The notes: a model not told the origin generated them from the letters alone. Positions 26,309-35,627 are shown, numbered from the stretch's first letter. The stretch is 64,000 nt of DNA from Bacillota bacterium (GCA_023420935.1 JAEZUR010000036.1:25073-89072); one strand, 5' to 3'. Made by a program: numbers and translations.

Positions 26309-26435
26309 GATGTCAATTTGCACAATTTATACGTGTCATGAAGTGATACCACATATAATTTGATTCGCAACACGCTCTCGCTTGGATGAAGTTCGTAGTG
26401 GTACGTAAGATCTTAATCTACAGAATCTAAGTATC
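26309..26435. repeat. partial copy of palindromic repeat family R (left 127 bp)
   Basis: This is a direct tandem duplicate of the first 127 bases of the element that follows. It shares GATGTCAATTTGCACAATTT, AAGTGATACCACATATAATTT and GCAACACGCTCTCGCTTGG with only a few differences. It stops before the right arm, so it cannot fold as the complete element does. Confidence 0.75.
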
Positions 26436-26437
26436 GA

Positions 26438-26636
26438 TGTCAATTTGCACAATTTACACGTATCATGAAGTGATACCACATATAATTTGATTCGCAACAC
26501 GCTCTCGCTTGGATGAAGTTCGTAATGGTACGTAAGATCCTAAACTACAGGATCTAAGTACCAACGACTTCATAACAGTTGCTCTTCAAATTATATGCGG
26601 TATCACTTCTGTATAAGTTATTAATGCAAATTGACA
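26438..26636. repeat. complete copy of palindromic repeat family R (199 bp)
   Basis: Terminal inverted repeats of about 50 bases (26438-26490 and 26586-26636) begin TGTCAATTTGCA and share AAGTGATACC-CATATAATTTGA. Inside are nested stems: GAAGT-CGT..TGGTAC with GTACCA-CG-ACTTC, and at the tip GATCCT/AGGATC. A diverged copy is present at 35690-35935. No transposase ORF or ribosome binding site is seen. Confidence 0.75.
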
Positions 26637-26701
26637 ATTCAAATTTATTCAGAGGTCTTTTGACCCCTGTCAACTTATAAATTAATTAATATACTAATTC
26701 A

Positions 26702-26746
26702 AAAAATCGGTTCGTAGCCTTAATCCACAGCTCAGAACCGATTTTT
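26702..26746. terminator. terminator after amino-acid ABC operon
   Basis: AAAATCGGTTC / GAACCGATTTTT with a loop of about 20 bases has T on one side and A on the other. It serves the minus-strand operon and can also act on the plus strand. Confidence 0.8.
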
Positions 26747-26776
26747 ATCATTTCTTTATATTATAAGATGTAACTC

Positions 26777-27514
26777 TTATTCTTGTAAGGTACGTTTTAA
26801 GAACTCTCTTGTACGTTCTCTGATTGGGTTATTAAAGATTTGGTCTGGAGGGCCTTGTTCTTCTATTACGCCTTTATCCATAAATACCACACGATCTGCT
26901 ACGTCTCTTGCAAATCCCATCTCATGGGTTACTATTAACATGGTAAGGCCGATTTCTGCTAATTCCTTCATAACTTTTAATACTTCGCCAACCATCTCTG
27001 GATCTAAAGCAGAGGTTGGTTCGTCAAATAGCATAACATCTGGTTCCATTGATAATGCTCTTGCTATGGCTACCCTTTGTTTCTGTCCACCGGAAAGCTG
27101 TTTTGGTTTCGCATCCACGTATTGTTCCATGCCTACCACTTTTAAATACTTCATAGCTACTTCTTCTGCTTCTGCTTTGGAACGTTTTAGAACTTTCATC
27201 TGTCCAACGGTGCAATTTTTTAATACATTGTGATTATTAAATAAATTAAACTGCTGAAATACCATACCTAATTTTGTACGGTAAGCATAAATGTCATGTT
27301 TATCATCTAATATGTTTTCACCATTATAGATAATTTGACCACCACTTGGTGTTTCTAACAGGTTTACACAGCGAAGTAATGTTGACTTACCAGATCCCGA
27401 AGAACCGATAATACAAACTACTTCCCCTTTTTCTACAGAAAAATCTATATCCTTTAATACTTCATGATCACCAAATGATTTACTCAAATGCTGAATATCA
27501 ATTACTTTTTCCAT
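26777..27514 (-). CDS. polar amino acid ABC transporter, ATP-binding protein (GlnQ-type)
   Basis: This 245-residue ABC ATPase has Walker A GSSGSGKST, the Q-loop in VFQQFNLF, signature LSGGQKQRVAIARAL, Walker B VMLFDEPTSALD and the H-loop in IVTHEMGF. It is most similar to the GlnQ/HisP/ArtP subgroup. ATG 27514 has TTGGAG six bases upstream. It is the last gene of a substrate-binding protein, permease, ATPase operon, so it powers amino-acid uptake. Confidence 0.93.
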   Translation of the reverse strand: MEKVIDIQHLSKSFGDHEVLKDIDFSVEKGEVVCIIGSSGSGKSTLLRCVNLLETPSGGQIIYNGENILDDKHDIYAYRTKLGMVFQQFNLFNNHNVLKNCTVGQMKVLKRSKAEAEEVAMKYLKVVGMEQYVDAKPKQLSGGQKQRVAIARALSMEPDVMLFDEPTSALDPEMVGEVLKVMKELAEIGLTMLIVTHEMGFARDVADRVVFMDKGVIEEQGPPDQIFNNPIRERTREFLKRTLQE

Positions 27515-27566
27515 CTCTGACTCCAATCTGCATGTAAATGCTTTCATTCTATCAATACGCGTTTAT

Positions 27567-28295
27567 TTATACCTGCATCTGATTGCCTGCCATTATGTAA
27601 TTATCAGGACCATCTAATTTTCTCTCTATCATACGCAAAATTCTGGTTACAGTAAATGTCATGATAAAATAGATTACACAAGCAACAAAGAATGATTCAA
27701 AATAATTAAAGTTATTTCCAGCTACTGTTTTAGTCTGGAAATATAATTCAGTTACAGAAATAACATTCAACACAGAAGTATCTTTAATATTAATTACGAA
27801 CTCATTTCCGGTAGCTGGTAGAATGTTACGAACTACCTGTGGTAATACAACGTGAATCATGGTTTGAAGATGTCTCATACCAATTGCGTCAGCCGCTTCA
27901 AATTGTCCTTTGTCAATAGAAATAATACCACCACGTACAATTTCAGACATATAAGCGCCTGTATTAATCGATACGATAAAAATCGCAGCACCAAAACGAT
28001 TCATATCTACCCCAAATGCTAATGCAGAACCATAATAAATTACCATAGCCTGTACTATCATAGGTGTTCCACGGAAAAATTCAATATAAATCGAAAGAAT
28101 AACATTTACAATCTTTAAGAAAACCTTTTTAAACCCACGCTGTGGTACTGGTATGGTTCGTACAACTCCTATTAACAAACCAATAATAGTTCCTATCACA
28201 GTACCTAACATAGATATTGCTAGTGTTACCCCTGCCCCACGTACGAACATCATTCCATTATTACGAACAATATCGATTATTAATTCAAAACTCAT
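27567..28295 (-). CDS. amino acid ABC transporter permease
   Basis: This 242-residue HisM/GlnP-type permease has several hydrophobic helices. The family motif FFRGTPMIVQAMVIYYG and the EAA loop QFEAADAIGMRHLQTMIHVVLPQ contact the ATPase. Only one permease gene is present, so it likely forms a homodimer. It lies between the ATPase and the binding-protein genes. Confidence 0.93.
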   Translation of the reverse strand: MSFELIIDIVRNNGMMFVRGAGVTLAISMLGTVIGTIIGLLIGVVRTIPVPQRGFKKVFLKIVNVILSIYIEFFRGTPMIVQAMVIYYGSALAFGVDMNRFGAAIFIVSINTGAYMSEIVRGGIISIDKGQFEAADAIGMRHLQTMIHVVLPQVVRNILPATGNEFVINIKDTSVLNVISVTELYFQTKTVAGNNFNYFESFFVACVIYFIMTFTVTRILRMIERKLDGPDNYIMAGNQMQV

Positions 28296-28452
28296 TTTTT
28301 TCCTCCTTAAGCAACGTATGCAACCTTTCTTACCACCATAAAAAACTGCACGAAACCGAATGTATAATATACACTCGGTTCCGTCTCATGGTTATCTCAA
28401 CAATGGAACACATAACGCAATAATTCCACTGGCCTAAATCAAAAATTTCTTA

Positions 28453-29322
28453 CTACTTTGCTGCTGGTTGATTCTTAATTGCAGTATCCATAATGCTTGT
28501 ACGCTCTTCTTCTGAAACTCCTGCTAAGACTTCATTAATCTTTGTCGTTAATTCACTACCTTTTGCAATACCTACTGCAATTGCAGTGTCATCGTCTGAA
28601 GTTTTAAATCCATCTGTAAATTCAACCATAGCAAAATTATCATTTGCTGAGGAAGCACTAACACCTTCCGGACGCTCTGATACGTAGCCATCGATAATTC
28701 CTGATTCAAGTGCAACTCTCATTGCAGGGAAGTTGTCCATTGCTGGTTGCTGTTTCACTCCATCTATCTGTTCAATTACTGAGTAATGGAATGTATTTAA
28801 CTGAGCGGTAACCTTTGCTCCTTTGAAATCATTAATGGAGGTAGCTCCTTCAAAAGCTCCACCTTTTTTAACTACCATAACAAGATTTGATTTATAATAA
28901 TTGTCTGAAAAATCAATTTTCTCTTTACGCTCTGCAGTTGGAGACATACCTGCGATAATTGCATCAATTTTTCCAGATAACAATGCTGGTACAAGACCAT
29001 CCCATTCTGTTTTCACAATGACTAATTCTTTTCCTAAGCCATCAGCAATTTTCTTAGCGATCTCAACATCATAGCCACCTGCATATTCTGCATTACCATC
29101 AATTTTAATTGCTCCATTTGAATCATCCATCTGAGTCCAGTTAAATGGAGGATATCCACATTCTAATCCAACTGTAAAGGTATTATCCCCACTACTTGTT
29201 TCTTCTTGTGCACCAGTTGATTCACCGGCTGCTGCGTTCTGGTTATTCTTGGTTCCACATCCCATTAATGATACGGTCATCAATAAGGAAAGAACGAGTA
29301 ATAATGATGCTTTTCTTTTCAT
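28453..29322 (-). CDS. amino acid ABC transporter substrate-binding lipoprotein
   Basis: This 289-residue lipoprotein has a signal ending in the lipobox LMGC (Cys about residue 22) and then a Ser/Thr/Glu-rich linker. The SBP family 3 fold follows (FTVGLECGYPPFNW, DVEIAKKIADGLGKELVIVK, ALLSGKIDAIIAGMSPTAERKE). The Arg-containing RKEKIDFSDNYY region binds the amino-acid carboxylate in this family. ATG 29322 has GGGAG five bases upstream. The exact amino acid cannot be told. A sigma-A promoter lies upstream. Confidence 0.93.
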   Translation of the reverse strand: MKRKASLLLVLSLLMTVSLMGCGTKNNQNAAAGESTGAQEETSSGDNTFTVGLECGYPPFNWTQMDDSNGAIKIDGNAEYAGGYDVEIAKKIADGLGKELVIVKTEWDGLVPALLSGKIDAIIAGMSPTAERKEKIDFSDNYYKSNLVMVVKKGGAFEGATSINDFKGAKVTAQLNTFHYSVIEQIDGVKQQPAMDNFPAMRVALESGIIDGYVSERPEGVSASSANDNFAMVEFTDGFKTSDDDTAIAVGIAKGSELTTKINEVLAGVSEEERTSIMDTAIKNQPAAK

Positions 29323-29406
29323 ATCTGCTCCCATCCGCCGTTTTTCGGCTTAATTTAAAAAGTGATTTACATAAAATCACCTAAAAATTCATTATTCAAC
29401 TGTGTA

Positions 29407-29435
29407 ATTCTATCATCTTTTATGCTTGTTTTCAA
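29407..29435 (-). promoter_or_regulatory. promoter of amino-acid ABC operon
   Basis: On the minus strand TTGAAA, 17 bases, TAGAAT, about 85 bases before the binding-protein start. Confidence 0.5.
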
Positions 29436-29498
29436 GTATAATTTGCATATATTATAATCTAAGTTTGTTATATTTGAATACGTTATTAAATTAACTTT

Positions 29499-30110
29499 TT
29501 ACCATAGTAAATTAAGAATATTTTGTATTGTTCCATTTTCTAGTAATACAAACATCCCAAGTCCTATAAAAGTAATAGGAATTATGATACGTTCGAACCG
29601 TTCTATTATACTTTTTATGTATGTGATAGAGGATATTTTCAAGCAAAACGAGCACCAGAAAGGTACTAAAACCAAAAAGGTAATCCACACTATGATTAAG
29701 TAGCCTTTGCTTAAGGTAGAAAAATATGGTATATAGATAGCCAATTCCTCTGCTCCTCCAGCCACAGCAATGATAGCTACGCTGAATAAAAGATTCTTAT
29801 GCTTGGACAATTTTTCTTGTATCTCCTCTTCTTCATCATCCTCATCTTTATCAAAGAAAAAGATTCGAATACCTTGTATCATTGGAAGAAATCCTAAAAG
29901 TCCAACCCATTCTCTTGGTATTAACATAATACCCATAACAGCAAGTGTGCTAATACCCAGAAGAATTAACATCCCTATCTCCTGGCCTAGATAAACCTGT
30001 CGCTTTAATTTTATATCAGATGCATAGACGAATAATACTGTTAGTACAACGAGCTCATCAAGACCAGTTGCAACAAAAGCTGCTACAGCTGTCAATATGG
30101 TTTCTATCAT
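29499..30110 (-). CDS. CadD-family membrane transporter
   Basis: This 203-residue membrane protein has about six hydrophobic helices. Both halves carry acidic intramembrane motifs (FVATGLDELVVLTVLF and VAGGAEELAIYIPYF), and an acidic cytosolic loop (DKDEDDEEEEIQEKL) lies in the middle. The pattern fits the cadmium-resistance CadD / LysE-like superfamily. The cargo is unknown and cadmium specificity should not be assumed. It lies downstream of the J-domain cluster on the same strand, 16 bases from the membrane protein, and is probably cotranscribed. Confidence 0.7.
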   Translation of the reverse strand: MIETILTAVAAFVATGLDELVVLTVLFVYASDIKLKRQVYLGQEIGMLILLGISTLAVMGIMLIPREWVGLLGFLPMIQGIRIFFFDKDEDDEEEEIQEKLSKHKNLLFSVAIIAVAGGAEELAIYIPYFSTLSKGYLIIVWITFLVLVPFWCSFCLKISSITYIKSIIERFERIIIPITFIGLGMFVLLENGTIQNILNLLW

Positions 30111-30126
30111 ATCTACCTCTCAATTA

Positions 30127-30660
30127 TCATAGGGTGAAACGACCACGAAATTTCCCCCATATGCTCTTTTGGAAATATTCATATGCTCTATCATAAACAT
30201 ATAGAAAAACCTGTCCTCCCAGAATGATACCAGCGAAAAAGATAGGTTTTATCTCCCCCGGATAGATTAACTTTGGAAATAAAATAATAATCGGAAGATA
30301 CATTACATTAAAGCAAACGTATTTTATTACCCAAAAAGTTAGATTACGATTAATCTGCTTTGTGGTGTTTGCTAGCTTTTCCCACGCAAACTCAATTAAG
30401 AAGATATATAGCGCCATAGCACCATAGGTAATGCAATAAAGTTTATTTGGAGCCAATATAAAACTAATTAAGATAGATGCCACATAAAAACCGAATCCTA
30501 ATCGAATGCCAGATTCTCGGATTGCGATTCCAACTCCAAAGGAAGCTGCAGCTAATAAAAATATCGTATTAAACTCTAAGATTCCGCTTAAAATGACTAA
30601 TATTGTCGTACATGCAAGTAAAAGACCTAAAAATGCCATTCTTTTCGCATTTACAAACAT
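30127..30660 (-). CDS. hypothetical multi-pass membrane protein
   Basis: This 177-residue, very hydrophobic protein has about five membrane helices. I recognise no family. ATG 30660 was preferred since GGAGGGG lies about ten bases upstream. Its start overlaps the end of the J-domain gene by ten bases, so the two are probably translated together. The context (J-domain protein and DUF5685 upstream, CadD-like transporter downstream) suggests a four-gene unit of unknown purpose. Confidence 0.7.
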   Translation of the reverse strand: MFVNAKRMAFLGLLLACTTILVILSGILEFNTIFLLAAASFGVGIAIRESGIRLGFGFYVASILISFILAPNKLYCITYGAMALYIFLIEFAWEKLANTTKQINRNLTFWVIKYVCFNVMYLPIIILFPKLIYPGEIKPIFFAGIILGGQVFLYVYDRAYEYFQKSIWGKFRGRFTL

Positions 30661-31250
30661 GATATCAAGTCCCCTCCCATACATTCACAAAGCGAATCAG
30701 CACACCATAAATCACAACATAGATTACCCGTTCCGTAAGATGGTCGACCATATCCGTAACTAGTGTTTTGGTAACGCTGTGATCTCCATTGCATCTGATT
30801 CACTAAATCCGTATATTCCTTATTACCTGGTTCCATACTAGCAGCCATCTGGGCATGGCGTTGCGCCTCCATATTATTTCCGATACCTGCATTGGCAACT
30901 GCACTTAAATAATACCATCTAGCATTTCTATTACTAATTCTTCCCAACATTGAAAGAGCATCCTGGTAACGTCTAGAGTTGATATAGTTAACCACTTGAT
31001 TCAATTCTTCTCCATCGTTTCCACTACTATAAGATGATCCACCTTGGTTATAACCGCCTTCTCTTTGTTTCATAATCTGATCATAGGCTTCCTGTACTTC
31101 TTTAAATTTCTCTTCCGCTAAATCAGATAAAGGATTGTTAGAATAGGAATCTGGGTGATATTTCCTACTTAGTTCTCTGTATGCCTTCTTAATTTCGTCA
31201 TTCGATGCGCTAGATGATACTCCTAATACGCTATATGGATCCATTATCAT
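30651..31250 (-). CDS. J-domain protein with TPR-like segment and cysteine-rich tail
   Basis: This 199-residue protein has an N-terminal J domain with the HPD motif (MDPYSVLGVSSSASNDEIKK, then YRELSRKYHPDSYS). A Gly/Ser linker is followed by a helical repeat-like region (residues ~93-150, RYQDALSMLGRISNRNARW). The Gly/Tyr-rich C-terminus ends in a dense cysteine cluster (NLCCDLWCADSLCEC). ATG 31250 has AAAGGA nine bases upstream. It is not DnaJ, which has its own gene at 15130-16332. By its J domain it should stimulate an Hsp70, probably DnaK, on a specific client. Overlaps with both neighbours imply a tight operon. Confidence 0.8.
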   Translation of the reverse strand: MIMDPYSVLGVSSSASNDEIKKAYRELSRKYHPDSYSNNPLSDLAEEKFKEVQEAYDQIMKQREGGYNQGGSSYSSGNDGEELNQVVNYINSRRYQDALSMLGRISNRNARWYYLSAVANAGIGNNMEAQRHAQMAASMEPGNKEYTDLVNQMQWRSQRYQNTSYGYGRPSYGTGNLCCDLWCADSLCECMGGDLISCL

Positions 31251-32088
31251 TCTTTTCGTTCCTTTCTTGTGCTCTTTCATTTTGCATGGAGTCAAATTTT
31301 GTCCAGACTCCTTCGTATAAAATATTTCGTAATATATCAATATCTTCTATACATGGCAATTTCTCAAATTCCACAGTACAATCTGCCATCATCATAGTTA
31401 ACATACTTTTACACTGTTCTTCATAAGATGCTTCCTTGGATATCGTAACCAATGGATTATAATTTCCTTTCTCCACATCTTTTTCTAGATCCTCATAAGC
31501 ATCAATTAGATAAATGAATTTCCCTAAATAGAAACCAAGGTTCCTAAGATACGGTTCCCATTGATCCAACCGATATAGAAAAAGCTCTGCCATTAATTTA
31601 CCAAAACAGCCGGAAACTACATCTAAATTAGTTTCCTTTCTTTTTTCACTTTCATGCAGTTGATTCAGTGATTCCATAATCACTTCACATTGTCTTGGAT
31701 ATTTGGCTTGAATTTTCTTATATTTCCTTTTTAATACTTTGGTACCGGCCAAACCTGCAATACTTTTTTCATCTTCCCAATCATCCAATAAATGATGATA
31801 GCTAAGTGCAATATTCATATCTGCTGCATATTCGGTTATGTCATTCACTAACATATCGTGTTTCTGCACAGGATGTACGATACATCTATTCTGTTCCCTC
31901 TTAGATTGACTTTCATACAACGAGGATAACAATATAATAAGAAATGTCATGTCATATGTCAACGTCATTTGTCCAAATCGTCCATAACGATCCTTAAGTG
32001 TTCTACATAGCCCGCAATAGTAAGCTTTATATTTATAGAAATCTTTCATTTTAAGCTCAGGCTTGTAAGCTGTAACATAACCAAACAT
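31231..32088 (-). CDS. DUF5685 family protein, isoprenoid-synthase-like acidic motifs
   Basis: This 285-residue helical protein starts MFGYVTAYKPELKMKDF, the DUF5685 pattern, with a CGLC pair at residues 25-28 and a further Cys in NRCIVHP. Two acidic helices are notable. LLDDWEDE is at about 100-107, and IDAYEDLEKDVEKGNYNP at about 195-212 resembles the second Asp-rich motif of squalene/phytoene synthase-type enzymes. The second likeness is by eye, not by a search. No function is established. The gene overlaps the J-domain gene by 20 bases. A metal-dependent fold related to prenyl synthases is a hypothesis. Confidence 0.7.
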   Translation of the reverse strand: MFGYVTAYKPELKMKDFYKYKAYYCGLCRTLKDRYGRFGQMTLTYDMTFLIILLSSLYESQSKREQNRCIVHPVQKHDMLVNDITEYAADMNIALSYHHLLDDWEDEKSIAGLAGTKVLKRKYKKIQAKYPRQCEVIMESLNQLHESEKRKETNLDVVSGCFGKLMAELFLYRLDQWEPYLRNLGFYLGKFIYLIDAYEDLEKDVEKGNYNPLVTISKEASYEEQCKSMLTMMMADCTVEFEKLPCIEDIDILRNILYEGVWTKFDSMQNERAQERNEKNDNGSI

Positions 32089-32104
32089 TACATTCCTCCT
32101 TTTA

Positions 32105-32926
32105 TCACTTGTTACTAATGGTTACTTTATCACCATGACTTCCAATCCAGCAATTCACATCCGGGTATTTCACTCTCAGATAGTTAGCAAACAGCCAAGG
32201 GTTTTCACTATTGGATGAAAACATCTCGTAATGCCCTGGCACAGCTAAAATAGGTTTTAAGTTTCCTACTAGATCTACTGCTTCTTGATATGTCATATTA
32301 CCAATGCAGCCGCTTTCGTATCGAATGGCATCTCTTCCATTGATTGGAACAAATATTACATGGAATGGTTTCCACTTCTTTAATACAGGAAGTAGTTCTG
32401 GATAGATACATGTATCACCTGAATGATAAAAACTACATCCATTTCCTTCTATAATATATCCCAAATAAGGATAAATCCCTGTTTCCTTATCTTGATCTAA
32501 AAATTCATGAGCAGAGGCTATCCCTGTTATCTTTAAATCACCTATCTCCATGGAAGTAAGATGATCTAAACCAATAAAGCGATCTTCTGGTATGTTTAGC
32601 TCAGCGGATAACCTAGAACGAATCAATTCCGATACAATAAATTGGGCGTTTGGAGAGCTAATGGATAATTGACCCCAGACACCTCGATCAATGTGGTCTT
32701 CATGATCATGCGTCCCAAAGAAGAAATCAGCATTGGTTACTTCCTCAGGTTTTAATAGAGGAGCAATTGTCCTATCATCATTCTCAGATAGGTAAGCATC
32801 GATATATATTATGGTTTCTCCTATTTTCACAGCATATCCAAGTTGTCCTAGCCACCAAAATGCCATCTCTCCCTGGGCTAATACACAGGTATTCATTTCA
32901 TGAATCAATTCAACACCAGTTTTCAT
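32105..32926 (-). CDS. MBL-fold metallo-hydrolase (UlaG-like)
   Basis: This 273-residue metallo-beta-lactamase-fold protein has FGTHDHEDHIDRG (about residues 74-86) as the zinc site HxHxDH. SFYHSGDTCIYPELLPVLKK near residue 165 and PGHYEMF near 226 supply the remaining ligands. The overall plan resembles UlaG-type lactonases, but the substrate is unknown. ATG 32926 has GAGGA five bases upstream; ATG 32938 has a weaker site. It lies 16 bases upstream of the DUF5685 gene on the same strand and may be the first gene of that operon. Confidence 0.85.
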   Translation of the reverse strand: MKTGVELIHEMNTCVLAQGEMAFWWLGQLGYAVKIGETIIYIDAYLSENDDRTIAPLLKPEEVTNADFFFGTHDHEDHIDRGVWGQLSISSPNAQFIVSELIRSRLSAELNIPEDRFIGLDHLTSMEIGDLKITGIASAHEFLDQDKETGIYPYLGYIIEGNGCSFYHSGDTCIYPELLPVLKKWKPFHVIFVPINGRDAIRYESGCIGNMTYQEAVDLVGNLKPILAVPGHYEMFSSNSENPWLFANYLRVKYPDVNCWIGSHGDKVTISNK

Positions 32927-33023
32927 GTTATTCCTCATCTTTTCTTGCAGTAATTATTATAAGCTTTTATCTCACTTAATTTATCTTTCAAAAAGAAGCA
33001 CCTAAAAGAAGTAACTTCTTCAT

Positions 33024-33641
33024 CTAACGGATAAAATTGGTCATTTCTCTTGGTTCACCCGTTGGAGCATAAACTCCAGCGTTTTTACCAGCTTCAATAC
33101 ATTTTAATAGCCATGCCATATTCTGTCCTAATCTTCTCATAGTCTGCATGCCTTCTAAATCTTGTTTTACTTCTTCCGCTGTATTACCATGCACCATATT
33201 CCAGTATTGTGAAGAAACAAGTGGCATATTCGCGATGGTAATATATTTATTTAATTGATCCAGAGCCGCCGTTGTACCTGCTCTTCTAGCCGAAACGATA
33301 CATGCACCTGGTTTATTAGCAAAGCATTCTCCAGCATAAAAGACACGGTCTAATAAGGAAATAAGTTCTCCATTCGCTGAAGCATAATAAACTGGCGAGC
33401 CCACTACGAGTGCATCTGACTGCTGCATTTTAAGTAGCACCTCATTTACTAAATCATCATGAAAGATACATTCATTCGGTTTACATTGATTGCAACCAAT
33501 GCAACCTTTTATTGCCTTATTGCCGATATGAATAAATTCTGTTTCAATTCCCTCGTTATTTAATGCTTTCGCAACTTCTTCCAAAGCAGTATATGTACAT
33601 CCTTTTTTATGTGAACTTCCATTGATTAATAAAACTTTCAT
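33024..33641 (-). CDS. NADPH-dependent FMN reductase / iron-sulfur flavoprotein-like
   Basis: This 205-residue flavodoxin-like reductase has phosphate-binding start VLLINGSSHKKGCTYTAL. The compact cysteine motif CIGCNQCKPNEC (about residues 46-57) resembles the 4Fe-4S site of archaeal and clostridial iron-sulfur flavoproteins. VVGSPVYYASANGELISLLDR is the FMN-binding segment. The second ATG (33641) is better spaced from AGGAGG than the first (33644). It is a probable electron-transfer or quinone/nitro reductase; partner unknown. It is divergent from the lactate permease gene. Confidence 0.82.
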   Translation of the reverse strand: MKVLLINGSSHKKGCTYTALEEVAKALNNEGIETEFIHIGNKAIKGCIGCNQCKPNECIFHDDLVNEVLLKMQQSDALVVGSPVYYASANGELISLLDRVFYAGECFANKPGACIVSARRAGTTAALDQLNKYITIANMPLVSSQYWNMVHGNTAEEVKQDLEGMQTMRRLGQNMAWLLKCIEAGKNAGVYAPTGEPREMTNFIR

Positions 33642-33840
33642 CATATCCTCCTAAACTCTAAATTCGATAAAAATACATACTATTATTAGTTATATGCTAC
33701 TTCCCATGCATTTGCAATAAAATTACCATTAAATTTATTAAAAAAGTTTAAAAAACTCTTTCCTTTTTTCTCTTTTATTAGTAAAATATAGCAAAAGGCT
33801 TTAATGCGTTAAAGCGAAAAATTTATGGAGGTATTGTACT

Positions 33841-35442
33841 ATGTGGTCAGTTACATCTCTACTTTTAACTTTATTACCTATTATTCTAATATTATGTATG
33901 CTTATTATCTGGAAAAAGCCTGCAGATATTAGTGGAACTGCGGGATGGTTATTAATCTGCATCATTGCGTTTTTATTCTTTCAAACATCGTTGGAGGTAA
34001 TTTTACGCTCTACCGCATCTGGACTAATTAAATCTTTTCCTGTTTCCTTAATTGTAGCAACTTCCTTATTGCAAATGGCATTTATGGAGAAAACGGGAGC
34101 ACTAAAACGTATTATTATCTTTATTAAGACTATTTCTAATGAAAATCAAGCAGTTCAGATTATGATGGTCAATATTGGATTTGGTACATTAATGGTTTCC
34201 GTTGGTGCTACACCTGTTTCCTTATTACCACCAATTTTGCTTGCCCTGGGGTATTCTACTTATGTAGCCATTGCATTACCTGCTGTAGGGTATGATTCTC
34301 TTTGTACATATGCACTCTTAGGTGCACCAATCGTTGTATTTGTTGATATGGCCAATAAATTTTTAGGTACTGGTAACGAGATTACATTATCACAGGCTGG
34401 TATGGTATTCTATTCTTTTCTACCATTAGTTTCCACTCTAATTGGCTTTTGCATGCTGTGGATTGTTGGTAAATGGAAAGCAATCAAAGAAGGATGGATT
34501 CCATGTGTTGTCACTGGTGTTGTAATTGGAGTTGTTTCTTATTTTACAAATAGAGTTGATAATCTTGTAGCATTAACTGGTTTACTTTGTGGACTTGCCG
34601 TAATTCTTGTTATGGTACTTTACCTAAAAGTTACTGGTAAGAAGGTAATCGATCGTAGTCGTTTAACTAAGGAAGAATTAGAATATGAGAAAACATTTCC
34701 ATTATGGAAAGCTTGCATGCCTTGGTTTTTATTAATTATACTGGTTTTAGCATTAAATCTTCCTAAGGATGTATTTAATTACTTATATCGCACTATGTTG
34801 CTTCCAATCAATAACTTAACAGCAGATGGCTCACCGATCTATACAAGAGCCCTTTGGAATGCATATACTTGGATCTTAGTCAGTGTATTGTTATCTATGA
34901 TTTTCTTACGTCCAAGCAAGAAACAGTTAAAAGATACTTGTTCTACTTGGTTAAAACGAGCACCAAGACCTATCTTTTCTGCAGCAATCTTTTTTGCAAT
35001 CGGCGAAGTAATGAACACATCTGGATATGATATGGCAACCAAAACTTCTGTGGAAGGCATGAATATGGTTCGTGTATTAGCAGATGCTTCTGCTCAAGTA
35101 TTTCACAGTGTTTATGGAGGTGTCGTATCTTTCATTGGTTTATTTAGCGGATTTATCACAGGAAGTGAAGCATCTACCATCGCTATGTTTGCTAATTACA
35201 CCTTAAAGACAGCTAGTACTCTTGGACTTGAGAAAACAGGCCTTATCGTAGTTACTGCTGCGCTAGCCTTTGGTGGTGGATTAGCAAGCGTAATTTCGCC
35301 TGCTAAATTGCAAAATGCAGCGGCTTCTATTGATAAGCTGGGGGAAGAGAATAAGGTGATTCGAACTGCGTTTATCTTAGCATTATTATTAACTGCAATT
35401 GTTGCAGTATATACAGTGATATTATTGATGTTTGTGTACTAA
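33841..35442 (+). CDS. L-lactate permease family transporter (LctP)
   Basis: This 533-residue membrane protein with at least 12 hydrophobic segments matches the LctP family (TC 2.A.14), which moves lactate or glycolate with protons. Recognisable blocks are ILRSTASGLIKSFPVSL, GATPVSLLPPILLALGY and SEASTIAMFANYTLKTA. TGGAGG lies nine bases before the ATG. It is monocistronic, followed by the long palindrome P2 that may end transcription. Lactate utilisation genes are not adjacent, so the exact 2-hydroxy acid is inferred from family only. Confidence 0.88.
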   Translation: MWSVTSLLLTLLPIILILCMLIIWKKPADISGTAGWLLICIIAFLFFQTSLEVILRSTASGLIKSFPVSLIVATSLLQMAFMEKTGALKRIIIFIKTISNENQAVQIMMVNIGFGTLMVSVGATPVSLLPPILLALGYSTYVAIALPAVGYDSLCTYALLGAPIVVFVDMANKFLGTGNEITLSQAGMVFYSFLPLVSTLIGFCMLWIVGKWKAIKEGWIPCVVTGVVIGVVSYFTNRVDNLVALTGLLCGLAVILVMVLYLKVTGKKVIDRSRLTKEELEYEKTFPLWKACMPWFLLIILVLALNLPKDVFNYLYRTMLLPINNLTADGSPIYTRALWNAYTWILVSVLLSMIFLRPSKKQLKDTCSTWLKRAPRPIFSAAIFFAIGEVMNTSGYDMATKTSVEGMNMVRVLADASAQVFHSVYGGVVSFIGLFSGFITGSEASTIAMFANYTLKTASTLGLEKTGLIVVTAALAFGGGLASVISPAKLQNAAASIDKLGEENKVIRTAFILALLLTAIVAVYTVILLMFVY

Positions 35443-35461
35443 AGGATATTCTAGATGGGAC

Positions 35462-35627
35462 GCCGGCAAGTAGACGCTTATATGGTCCCTCACACACAGA
35501 TGAAAAAACACAGCCCCTGAAATAGTGTGCCACGGTTTGGACTTGCGTCCACCTTAGTCACACCATTTCAGGGGCTGTGTTTTTCCAACAGTGCATTACG
35601 GGAGCATATAAGCGTCTACTTGCCGGC
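35462..35627. repeat. large nested palindrome P2
   Basis: Perfect 23-base outer arms (35462-35484 and 35605-35627, beginning GCCGGCAAGTAGACGC) enclose a perfect 19-base inner stem (35505-35523 and 35565-35583). A GC-rich loop holds GTGTG/CACAC and GGAC/GTCC. The inner right arm ends in TTTTT on the plus strand, so it could also terminate the lactate permease transcript. No coding sequence is evident. Confidence 0.75.
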
